NCBI GenBank assembly: GCA_026122225.1
Contig: JANEZZ010001383.1
Location: 124,001-188,000 of the forward strand
Direction: 5' to 3'
DNA: 64,000 bases
From: Heloderma charlesbogerti
Lineage: Eukaryota; Chordata; Lepidosauria; Squamata; Helodermatidae
Shown here: piece by piece, positions 22,395 through 31,697 of the stretch
Layout of the letters: each line of letters opens with the position of its first letter
Numbering within the stretch: the stretch's first letter is position 1
Notes under the pieces: generated by a model
Databases searched by the model: none
What the model saw: the letters and a program-made list of their open reading frames with translations, nothing else
What the model was told of the DNA's origin: nothing
Position numbers and translations under genes: made by a program

Positions 22395-23000
22395 TGCTCA
22401 TTCAGAAGTGTCCGTTCCAGGCCATTCTGTTCTCTTCTGGATGTGTTCTGGGCAATATCAGGTTAATAATATAATGTTGCAAGGGGCTTCATCCTAAAAT
22501 ATTGTTTTCAAGTGTTTCTAGCACATGCCACTATTTTTGGCATGCTTTTTTTTTTTAATCTAAAGGGCCCGTTCTCGCTGTTACACCACTGGGCATGTTT
22601 AGCCTTGAGAAGAGGAGATAGGATGGCACTCTTCATGTCCTTGAAAGGTTGTCTCAGAGAGGAAGGCCAGGATCTCTTCTTGATCATCCCAGAATGCAGG
22701 ACACGGAAGAACGCGTTCATGTTCCAGGGAGCCAGATTCCAGCTGAACATCAGGAAAAACTTCCTGACTGTTAGAGCAATGCATCAAGGGAACCCATTCC
22801 CTAGGGCGGTGGTGGGCTCTCCCACACTGGAGGCGTTCAAGACAAGGCTGGACAGCCACCTGTCGGGGATGCTCTGACTTGGATTCCTGCATTGAGCAGG
22901 GGGCTGGACTCGATGGCCTTGTAGGACCCTTCCAACCCTACTATTCTATGATTCATCCCCTAAACAACTTGAGATCAGGAATAGACACTTCTGAATGAGC
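22395..23000 (+). mobile_element. Inverted-end DNA element split by CR1 (intronic)
   Basis: TTTGCTCATTCAGAAGTGTC at 22393-22412 pairs with GACACTTCTGAATGAGCAAA at 22985-23004. The left body matches 19820-20010. A CR1 3' fragment (22585-22955) sits inside it, just after GCTGTTACACCA. This lies in the intron between the two exons of the membrane-protein gene. Confidence 0.75.
22585..22955 (+). mobile_element. CR1 LINE 3' fragment
   Basis: The frame reads LKGCLREEGQDLFLIIPECR, FQLNIRKNFLTVRAM and VVGSPTLEAFKTRLDSHLSG. It ends with GGACTCGATGGCCTTGTAGG and CTATTCTATGATTC, the CR1 3' signature. Confidence 0.92.
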
Positions 23001-23074
23001 AAAATCAACCAAATTCACCAGTCACACATAACTCCATGGCAGGGATGCAATAAACCACAAAACATCCACAAAAA

Positions 23075-23300
23075 TCATGTTCAGATACCCATTATGGGCA
23101 ATAGTTCAAAAATGTCAGCATCTTGTAGCTTAAAGCTCTCACCGCCAGTAACTAACTCGTAGGAGAGGCATTTCAGCCTTTTAGAATGGGGGGGAAAAAT
23201 GCACCAAAGCCAGGAAACCACCGGATGATTGGTGGTTGGGGAAAAGGGGATGGAGCCAGGGGAAGGGGGCTTGGCCTTCTGGGGAACCCCGGAGGGGCGG
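23075..23300 (+). mobile_element. hAT-like element fragment (intronic)
   Basis: Shares CATCTTGTAGCTTAAAGC, AGAGGCATTTCAGCC and AAAGCCAGGAAACCACCGG with 12298-12535. Confidence 0.55.
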
Positions 23301-23469
23301 ATATGGCCCCCAGGCCTGTGGTTCTCCATCTGTTCTCACAAAGGTCATGTTCTCAGTCTATGCCTTGGCTGTGTCCACTTGCTTCATCTGCAATCAGTTC
23401 GCATGACCAAATCTTCCTCCCTGCCAAAGGAACCCCCCCCCATCCCTATGCTTAGAATACTAGCACGTT

Positions 23470-23642
23470 AGGAATACACTGTCTTGGGAAGGGGTGGATT
23501 TCCCTTTGTTCGAGGAATTTAAGGAGAGGCTGGGCAGCCTTCTGTCAGGGATGCTGTTACTGTTACTGCATCCTTCAAGAAGGAGCAGGGAGTTGGACTA
23601 GGTGACTTCTGAGGTCCCTTCCAACTCTGTGATTCTATTATT
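23470..23642 (+). mobile_element. CR1-like 3' fragment (intronic)
   Basis: GGATTTCCCTTTGTTCGAGG and AGGGAGTTGGACTAGGTGAC are followed by CCCTTCCAACTCTGTGATTC, an older CR1-type 3' end. Confidence 0.75.
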
Positions 23643-23794
23643 GAATTTGGAACCTTCTGTTTGCAAAGTGTGTGCACTCTGTTACTGAGCTATAGCCCCT
23701 TTCTAATGGGATGGGGGGTGGGTGGAGTTGGAATTTGATCCCAATTGCCTCAATAACTGCTGAAAGCAATGATTCTCACTAAGCCCTAAACTGT

Positions 23795-24175
23795 TTCCAT
23801 TTATTTATTTATTTCTATACGGCGCAATAGCCGAAGCTCTCTGGGCGGTTCACAGAAATTAAAACCACAAAGTGTAGCATAAAATATAAAATATGAAAGC
23901 TTAAAACTACAGAACAGTACAACCTGAATAAAACCTAGCAGCAATGCAGAGATTTAAAACACTAAAACTAAAAGACTAGGAAGCTAAAATACTAAAATAC
24001 TGGGAGAATAAAAAGATCTTCACCTCTAAAAGGAAGTAGACTATAGATGGAAGCATAGATGGAGGCAAAAGAACCTCTCTAGGGAGCTCATTCTACAGCC
24101 AGGGGGCCACAGCAGAAAAGGTTCTCTTCCTGGTAGCCACCCACCTCACTTCCTTTGGCGGGGGCTCACAGAGAA
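23795..24175 (-). mobile_element. L2-like LINE 3' end, reverse (intronic)
   Basis: Starts with the reverse tail ATTTATTTATTTATTTCTAT and continues with the same UTR as 12540-12800 (AAACCTAGCAGCAATGCAGA, GAGAATAAAAAGATCTTCAC). It ends in the reverse of the ORF2 end. Confidence 0.8.
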
Positions 24176-24182
24176 GCCTCCC

Positions 24183-24312
24183 TGAACCTGGTGCCCTCCT
24201 CCAGCTTCCCTGAACCTGGCACCCTCCAGATGTGTTGGACTGCAACTCCCATCATTCCCATGCTGGCTGTGAATGATGAGAGTTGCAGTCCAACATTATC
24301 AGCAGACCACCA
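24183..24312. repeat. Foldback version of the 1-70 repeat
   Basis: GTGTTGGACTGCAACTCCCA pairs with GAGTTGCAGTCCAACATTA, flanked by AACCTGGCACC and CCAGGTTGGGG. It is a small hairpin-forming element 160 bp upstream of the large exon. Confidence 0.7.
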
Positions 24313-24469
24313 GGTTGGGGGATAATGCCATACTCAGTCGCTCGCTACCTATTTCAGGACGTCACTAGTAAATGCTGTAAGCTGAAATATAAAAGAGTGG
24401 GAGGGAAACTTGAATAGGTTTAGTTAATATTTGTGGATGCATCTTCCCCCACCCCCCACCCCACAACAG

Positions 24470-27400
24470 AGTTCTCCGATGTTTCGTCCGCATTTGCTGG
24501 GAATACAACTGGGCTCTTCGTCAATGTGACAGCAACCCAAGAGCCCACCGGAAGATTTATCTTTGCCAGGACTCCTCCTCGAACCTCAGCCATGAACAAG
24601 ACCATTTTCCAGCAACCCATGGCCCCTTTAAAGTTGATGTCCCCTCAGACATCACCTCGGTGGAAGATGGATTCTCCTCAGCTGCCTACCGAGAAGCCCA
24701 ATCTATGGACTTCTTCACAGCCGCTCATTTCAGTGACAGGAGGCGTCTTGCCACAAAAGTTCCCTTTAGCCACAAAACCAAGGTCTCCCCAGCTGACCCT
24801 GCCCATGAAGTGGATGTCGCCACAGCACCTCACATTGGCCATTGAAGAGACTCCATTGCCTACTCTATCCTCAGCCACAAAACTGCTATCTCCTCACCCA
24901 CTCACCTCAGCTGGGAAACCAGCGTTGCCCCAGGATCTCTCCTCAGCACCGGAGCGGACCTCTGCACACCAGCTAAGGCCAGCTGTAGAATGGACGTCCC
25001 CTTCTCGGCTTAATTCGGCCACAAAATGGATGCTTCCACCTCCCCTAACTGAGGCCATGCAACCGAAATCTCAGTACCAAACCACAACTGCAAACTTAAC
25101 TTCTCCACAGAGGTTAGCCACTTCCACAAAATGGAAATCTTCGGAGTTCCCTCCAGCCATGCTATCTTCACCACAGTTAACCCAAGCTACTAGCCTGGCA
25201 TCTCCACAGCAATGGACCACAACCATGAAACAAAGTTCTCCTAGTCAGCCAACTTCAGCAGTTAAATTGAGGTTTTTACCTCAGTTTGCTACAGCCATGA
25301 AATGGGCATCTCCTAGTCAGCCAGCGTCAGCCATTAAATCAGGCTTTTTACCTCAGTTTGCTCCAGCCATGAAGCAGACATCTCCTAGTCAGCCAGAGTC
25401 AGCCATTAAATCAAGGTTTTTACCTCAGTTTGCTCCAGCCATGAAATGGACATCTCCTACTCAGCCAGCGTCAGCCATTAAATCAAGGTTTTTACCTCAG
25501 CTGACCACAGTCACAAAGCAGACATCTCCTAGTCAGCCAACTTCTACCCTTAAATCAAGGTTTTTACCTCAGTTTGCTCCAGCCATGAAACGGACATCTC
25601 CTAGTCAGCCAGCGTCAGCCATTAAATCAAGGTTTTTACCTCAGTTTGCTCCAGCCATGAAGCAGACATCTCCTAGTCAGCCAGAGTCAGCCATTAAATC
25701 AAGGTTTTTACCTCAGTTTGCTCCAGCCATGAAATGGACATCTCCTACTCAGCCAGCGTCAGCCATTAAATCAAGGTTTTTACCTCAGCTGACCACAGTC
25801 ACAAAGCAGACATCTCCTAGTCAGCCAACTTCTACCCTTAAATCAAGGTTTTTACCTCAGTTTGCTCCAGCCATGAAACAGACACCTCCTAGTCAGCCAG
25901 CGTCAGCCATTAAATCAAGGTTTTTACCTCAGCTGACCACAGTCACAAAGCAGACATCTCCTAGTCAGCCAACTTCTACCCTTAAATCAAGGTTTTTACC
26001 TCAGTTTGCTCCAGCCATGAAACAGACACCTCCTAGTCAGCCAACGTCAGCCATTAAATCAAGGTTTTTACCTCAGTTTGCTCCAGCCATGAAACGGACA
26101 CCTCCTAGTCTGCCAGCGTCAGCCATTAAATCAAGGTTTTTACCTCAGCTGACCACAGTCACAAAGCAGACATCTCCTAGTCAGCCAACTTCTACCCTTA
26201 AATCAAGGTTTTTACCTCAGTTTGCTCCAGCCATGAAACAGACACCTCCTAGTCAGCCAACGTCAGCCATTAAATCAAGGTTTTTACCTCAGTTTGCTCC
26301 AGCCATGAAACGGACACCTCCTAGTCAGCCAGCGTCAGCCATTAAATCAAGGTTTTTACCTCAGCTGACCACAGTCACAAAGCAGACATCTCCTAGTCAG
26401 CCAACTTCTACCCTTAAATCAAGGTTTTTACCTCAGTTTGCTCCAGCCATGAAACGGACACCTCCTAGTCAGCCAGCGTCAGCCATTAAATCAAGGTTTT
26501 TACCTCAGTTTGCTCCAGCCATGAAACGGACACCTCCTAGTCAGCCAGCGTCAGCCATTAAATCAAGGTTTTTACCTCAGCTGACCACAGTCACAAAGCA
26601 GACATCTCCTAGTCAGCCAACTTCTACCCTTAAATCAAGGTTTTTACCTCAGTTTGCTCCAGCCATGAAACGGACACCTCCTAGTCAGCCAGCGTCAGCC
26701 ATTAAATCAAGGTTTTTACCTCAGCTGACCACAGTCACAAAGCAGACATCTCCTAGTCAGCCAACTTCTACCCTTAAATCAAGGTTTTTACCTCAGTTTG
26801 CTCCAGCCATGAAACGGACACCTCCTAGTCAGCCAGCGTCAGCCATTAAATCAAGGTTTTTACCTCAGCTGACCACAGTCACAAAGCAGACATCTCCTAG
26901 TCAGCCAACTTCTACCCTTAAATCAAGGTTTTTACCTCAGTTTGCTCCAGCCATGAAACGGACACCTCCTAGTCAGCCAACGTCAGCCATTAAATCAAGG
27001 TTTTTACCTCAGTTTGCTCCAGCCATGAAACGGACACCTCCTAGTCAGCCAGCGTCAGCCATTAAATCAAGGTTTTTACCTCAGCTGACCACAGTCACAA
27101 AGCAGACATCTCCTAGTCAGCCAACTTCTACCCTTAAATCAAGGTTTTTACCTCAGTTTGCTCCAGCCATGAAACAGACATCTCCTAGTCAGCCAACTTC
27201 AGCCATTAAATCAAGGTTTTTACCTCAGCTGACCACAGCCATTAATCTTACAGTTGTGAAACTAAGCTCTCCACAGAATCTAACTACAGCCTCTCCATGG
27301 CAAATAACTTCCCCCGTGAATGTGACTTTTCCTCAGCACCTGTTTTCGGGCCAAGAAATTTCTGGTTCGAGCGGTGGAAATGATACCACCAGTCAATACT

Positions 27401-27501
27401 TCAAGGGCTCCTTCCGTCTGGTGAATGAAATCTACCATTCCGGCTACAGCGACACTGCTTCTGACAGTTTCAGGAAGGAGGCCACGAAGCTGGAAAATAT
27501 G
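24470..27501 (+). CDS. Giant repeat-stem exon ending in the start of a SEA domain (matriptase-like protease)
   Basis: The acceptor is CCCACCCCACAACAG (24469), entered in phase 1. The donor is ATG|GTGAGT at 27502, left in phase 0. The 1,011 codons are open throughout. Order: (a) 24470-25236, Ser/Thr/Pro-rich stem with loose 12-residue repeats (for example WTSPSRLNSATK, WMLPPPLTEAMQ) and four N-glycosylation sequons (NTT, NVT, NKT, NLT). (b) 25237-27252, 28 exact 24-residue repeats. (c) 27253-27390, a unique stem with more sequons (NLT, NVT, NDT). (d) 27391-27501, YFKGSFRLVNEIYHSGY then SDSFRKEATKLENM. Part (d) aligns by eye with the first strand and helix of the SEA domain in matriptase-type proteases, including an exon end at the Met, as I recall for TMPRSS6. 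The expected region between helix and SEA in TMPRSS6 is only about ten residues, so the stem is a large lineage addition. Downstream SEA, CUB, LDLRa and protease exons were not located. A secreted or mucin-like protein with SEA is the alternative. Confidence 0.75.
25237..27252 (+). repeat. Coding tandem array, 28 x 72 bp
   Basis: The period is exactly 72 bp with no indel in 2,016 bp. Each unit is two 12-residue halves, typically SPSQPTSAIKSR and FLPQFAPAMKRT. Variants fall into types: A (PTSTLKSR..FAPAMK), B (PASAIKSR..LTTVTK), C (SAIKSR..FAPAMK) and E (PESAIKSR). From unit 9 on, the order is a mix of A-B dimers (144 bp) and A-C-B trimers (216 bp). Units 2-5 and 6-9 are a duplicated C-E-B-A tetramer. 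Each unit has three or four Lys/Arg and almost no acidic residue, so the stem is strongly basic. No N-glycosylation sequon lies inside the array until its last residues. Confidence 0.97.
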
Positions 27502-28204
27502 GTGAGTGTAATTTTCCATTCCCACTGCATGTATTGAACATGACATGAACTTTTTGTAATAATTCAAAAATGTGGCATTTTTACGTGAATGTTGAATGTG
27601 AAGGCTCAGATTTGAAATTTAATTGTGGAAATTTTACCCCCCATATATATTCCAGATTTTATTTTCATAAATGTCAAATATGACATCTTATGAGCTGTCA
27701 GCTGTCAGATACTGTGAAATACTAATACCATTGCATGTTAGTGATCAGATGCAGACAAAATCAGATTGTCGATTTCAGTGCCATTGAATGGCAAATGCTA
27801 GAATCAAAGTTTTTGTGATTATTCGGGAAATCTTCAAATATTCAGCGGCTGTCTGGCGAATATTCTCCAGTGAAATGTACAGGGGAGAAGGTGGAGGAGG
27901 ATTTGGAACAACCTGATTTCAGCTCCAGGATAAATGGAGTGTGACCTCCGAAAAGCTCAGTTCCCAGGATTCTTTGCAGTGGGAATAGTGTCAAGCTCTG
28001 GGCCCTTCTTGGGCAACCTTGAAAGGACAGCAAGGCACAAAGCGAGATGGAGGGATGGCCATCTCGTGGGGCTACAGTGATAGTTCTGGAAGCCTCCTTC
28101 TCAGAATCACCAAAGGAAAGAGTAAAATCCTAGGCTGAGGGCCCAGAGCTAAGATGGCAGGCTGTTTTCTGCTTGGCTTGAATCCTTTTGGTATAAGCTC
28201 CAAG
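27502..28204. other. Intron or 3' flank, no exon recognised
   Basis: AT-rich sequence after the GTGAGT donor. I searched by eye for the second half of the SEA domain entering in phase 0 and did not find it here or further downstream. Confidence 0.5.
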
Positions 28205-28617
28205 CATCAGAACACAGCAAGCTGCCTTATACTGAGTCACATTGGTCCATCTACTCCAGTACTGGTCAGCATTGGCTGGCAGTCGCTCTCCAGGGTTTCA
28301 GGCAGCTCCACCTGGAGATGTCAGGGACTGAATCTGGTACCCTTTGCAAACAAGAGTATGTTCTGTGGTCCTTCCTCTAGAAATAAAGAAAGATGCTAGT
28401 CCTCATGGTTCTGAGTAGAGGGCTGATTTAAATAAGGTCTGAAACTGCCAGATGCTGACTCAGACTCTTGGTCCATCTAGCCCTGTATAGTCGGCACTGA
28501 CTGGCAGTAGCGACTCTCCAGAGCTTCAAGCAGGTTTCCCAGCCCGACCTGGGATCTAACCTGAGGCCTTCTGCATGCAAAGCAGGTGCTCTACCACTAA
28601 GGCACGAGGGTTTCACC
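28205..28617 (-). mobile_element. Two tRNA-derived SINE copies, reverse
   Basis: 28205-28400 and 28430-28617 each read on the minus strand like the forward copy at 63105-63312. Landmarks are GACTGGCAGTAGCGACTCTC, CCCGACCTGGGATCTAACCT and the A-box side TGCTCTACCACTAAGG. The tRNA-like head makes these SINEs, not tRNA genes. Confidence 0.8.
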
Positions 28618-28970
28618 TGCCTGTGGCCATTTTCTAAATATCATGTGACATTGGTGGGGACTCAGATCGGTTAGATATCCTGGAGATTTTTAGCACGTTC
28701 CTCTGTATTATGCGTGGCTTGGCTGGCTTGCTAGAGCGTGTCCTCTCGACCCATTTGTGCTGGGGGACGTCCCATACTGGGAGCCTTGCCCTCTGTGCTC
28801 AGACGGATTGTGTATTAAGTGGCATTATGAGTTGGTCTGTTGGTCTGTATTGGCCCGGTATTGTCAACTCTGACTGGAAGCAGCTCTCAGGCGGAGAAAG
28901 ATCTCTCTCAGCCCTGCTGCCTGAGATATTTTTAACTGGAGATACCAGGGATGTACTGGGTATGCAAGGT

Positions 28971-29764
28971 GTCATGGGCCCAGGTATCGTGCCTCCACTG
29001 GAGCAATCATCCTCAGAGGATAAGCTAGAACCTTGGGAGGCGGATGTTCCCAGGGAACAGGCTGCCCCAGAGGACCCCGGGGCTGCCCAAATGGACCTGG
29101 GCCGTCGGGGTGATGCTTTCAGGTCTGCCTGCTCGAGAGCTTCTGAGGCAGAGGGGGATCCTGACCCCCAAGAACGCCGGCACCTTCGGATTCAGGCTAA
29201 GAGGGCTGCCAAGGAGTGCCCACTTTCTGAGGAGGGCTCCCCATGAGTAAAGTCCTCCTCATGAGTAGGGCCTTCCTCATGAGGAGGATTTCTTATGCAA
29301 GCCTCTAGTGTGATGTAGTTGACTCCTGGAAGCTCCAGCATATGAGCCTTCAGTTTACACCTGCTGATCATAGTAACAATGTCCCTTGCTTTGTGACTGA
29401 TACTCGGTGCTGCTGACTTTTGGACTCCTGCTAGATCCTGCTCTTTGGGGGTTGGACTCGAGGGTCTTATAGGCCCCTTCCAACCCAACTATTCTATGAT
29501 TTTATGAATGCATTTGTGTTGGACTGCTTACCTGTGTTTTGACCTTGGTGCCCTGCAGACCCGGCTCGGACTTCTCCTCCTTGACTGGTAATTCTGTGCT
29601 CTTGACCCTTGCTTGTTGACCAACGTCTCCCACTTTGAACTGCTGTCTTGCTGGACTGATACCACCGTGCTACACTTTTTGCCTGTTTGCTGATTTGCTT
29701 GCCCCATTGTTAATCCAACCCTAGCAGGACACAAAACAGGGGCTGTACCACAGACCTATGACAC
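28971..29764 (+). mobile_element. Solo LTR, Gypsy-like, with a CR1 tail inside
   Basis: Begins TGTCATGGGCCC and ends CAGACCTATGACA, giving TG...CA ends with the inverted hexamer TGTCAT/ATGACA. It is about 790 bp. A CR1 tail (29445-29510, GGGTTGGACTCGAGGGTCTT then CAACTATTCTATGATT) is inserted. No internal retroelement genes are adjacent, hence a solo LTR. A target duplication was not evident. It interrupts a SINE-like sequence at 28850-28970. The 178-codon ORF at 28710-29246 spans the SINE and LTR and is not a gene. Confidence 0.65.
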
Positions 29765-30222
29765 CTCTGTGGCTTATGTGGATCTGATGAGTGGCTGAGT
29801 GATCTCTTCAGTTCAATCTCCATTAGAGATGTAAAATTTATGGAAACTTTGAGGCCAGGGGGATGGGACAGTTTTTTTCTGGGCTTTTTCAGAAAAATTG
29901 GAAATTTTGGAAAAATTGAAAAATAAGCAATACTTCTTTTTTTAGCACTCTTTACAGATCTAAAGTCACTTTGTTGCTTTAAGACAGCCTTCCCCAGCCT
30001 GTGCCCTCCAGATATTTTTTACTTCAGCTCCCATCATCCTCAGGCAGCATGGCCAATGGTCAGGAATGCTGGGTACTGTAGTCCAAAACATCCAGAGGGT
30101 GCCAGATTGGGGATGGCTCCTTTAGGAACATAAAGCAGCCTTTCTGTTCCTAAAGTTATTTTATGTATGATTTATTTTGCTCATAAAATTATCATCATAT
30201 TTTAAAACTTTAAAAACTAGTT

Positions 30223-30597
30223 AGGGCGCAATCCTATGGAGCTAGGTGGCTGTCTCCAAACTCAGAGGTGACCGCTTATCCAATGCAGGACAGGAGAAGC
30301 ACGGAGGAGATCGTTCCCTCCACACTTCTCTTGCCCTGCATTAGCAGCTAGACAGCCTTTTTCGGCTATGGGAGGAGGCTGCCGGACAACACACAGGATG
30401 TGTCATACCAGCATTTCCACCTTCCACACCCCAGAGCACCCCATTTTGGCCGCTCTGTGCTCCTCTCGTGAGCACGGGGCCGTTCCATGCTGCTTGCAAG
30501 GCAGCACGGAAGGCGGGACGGGGGAAGGTCGGTTCCCATAAAACCACATATCCTATGGCCGTCTAGCTGCTGATTAGCGGCCATAGGATTGCTCCCT
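30223..30597 (+). mobile_element. 400-bp MITE family, copy 2
   Basis: The ends are AGGGCGCAATCCTATGG and CCATAGGATTGCTCCCT, inverted. It contains the GGAGAAGCACGGAGG dyad, GACAACACACAGGATGTGTC and GGTCGGTTCCC. It is flanked by TT and TAG. Confidence 0.85.
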
Positions 30598-30626
30598 TAG
30601 TAAATTTGTAATTATTGTCTGAATAG

Positions 30627-31697
30627 ATTAGAACTACACAACAAACTGTGGCAAATTCTGAAAGAGATGGGGGTACCAGACCACCTTACATGTCTCCTGA
30701 GAAACCTGTACGAGGGTCAAGAAGCAACAGTAAGAACCAGACATGGAACAACCGATTGGTTCAAAATTGGGAAAGGAGTACGACAAGGCTGCATATTGTC
30801 GCCCTGCTTATTTAACTTATATGCAGAGTACATCATGAGAAACGCCGGGTTGGATGAATCACAGGTCGGAATTAAGATTTCCGGGAGAATTATCAACAAC
30901 CTCCGATATGCAGATGATACCACCCTAATGGCAGAAAGCGAAGAGGATCTCAAGAGCCTCTTGTTGAGGGTGAAAGAGGAGAGTGCAAAAGCTGGTTTGA
31001 AACTCAGCATTAAAAAAACGAAGATCATGGCATCTGGCCCCATCACTTCCTGGCATATGGAAGGGGAAGAAATGGAAGCAGTGACAGATTTTATTTTCTT
31101 GGGCTCCAAGATCACCGCAGACGGCGACTGTAGCCATGAAATTAAAAGACGCTTGCTCCTTGGGAGGAAAGCTATGGCAAACCTAGACAGCACAGTAAGA
31201 AGCAGAGACATCACCTTGCCGACAAAGGTCCGTCTGTCTAATCAAAGCTATGGTTTTCCCAGTAGCAACGTATGGCTGTGAGAGCTGGACTATAAGGAAG
31301 GCTGAGCGCCGAAGAATTGATGCTTTCGAACTGTGATGCTGGAGAAGACTCTTACGAGTCCCCTGGACTGCAAGGAGGTCAAACCCGTCCATACTAAAGG
31401 AAATCAACCCTGAGTGCTCATTGGAAGGACAGCTACTGAAGCTGAAGCTCAAATATTTTGGCCACCTAATGCGAAGAGAAAACTCTCTGGAAAAGACCCT
31501 GATGCTGGGAAAGACTGAAGGCAAAAGGAGAAGGGGACGGCAGAGGATGAGATGGCTAGATAGCATCACCGATGCAATGAATATGGACTTGAGCACGCTC
31601 CGGGAGAGAGTGCAGGACAGGAAGACCTAGCGTGCTATGGTCATGGGGTCACAAAGAGTTGGACGCGACTGAATGACTGAACAACAACAACAACATT
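30627..31697 (+). pseudogene. BovB (RTE-clade) LINE, RT to 3' end
   Basis: The frame from 30667 reads MGVPDHLTCLLRNLYEGQEA, then GKGVRQGCILSPCLFNLYAE, INNLRYADDTTLMAESEEDL and DFIFLGSKITADGDCSHEIK. These are diagnostic BovB reverse-transcriptase blocks with an intact YADD. A four-base-scale insertion near 31235 shifts the frame. 31250-31630 continues with FPVATYGCES-like and KYFGHLMRRENSLEKTLML blocks. The 3' end is GAGTTGGACGCGACTGAATG then (AAC)n. It is 5'-truncated and starts 30 bp after a MITE. BovB is patchily distributed and abundant in squamates and ruminants. With the Sauria SINE, it supports a squamate source. Confidence 0.95.

Noticed and set aside
24470..27501. CRISPR array or satellite DNA
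   Set aside because: Repeats are directly adjacent with no unique spacers, are exactly in frame, and are bounded by splice sites in a vertebrate genome.
28710..29246. 178-codon ORF as a gene
   Set aside because: It crosses from SINE-like DNA into the LTR at 28971, so it is a chance frame.
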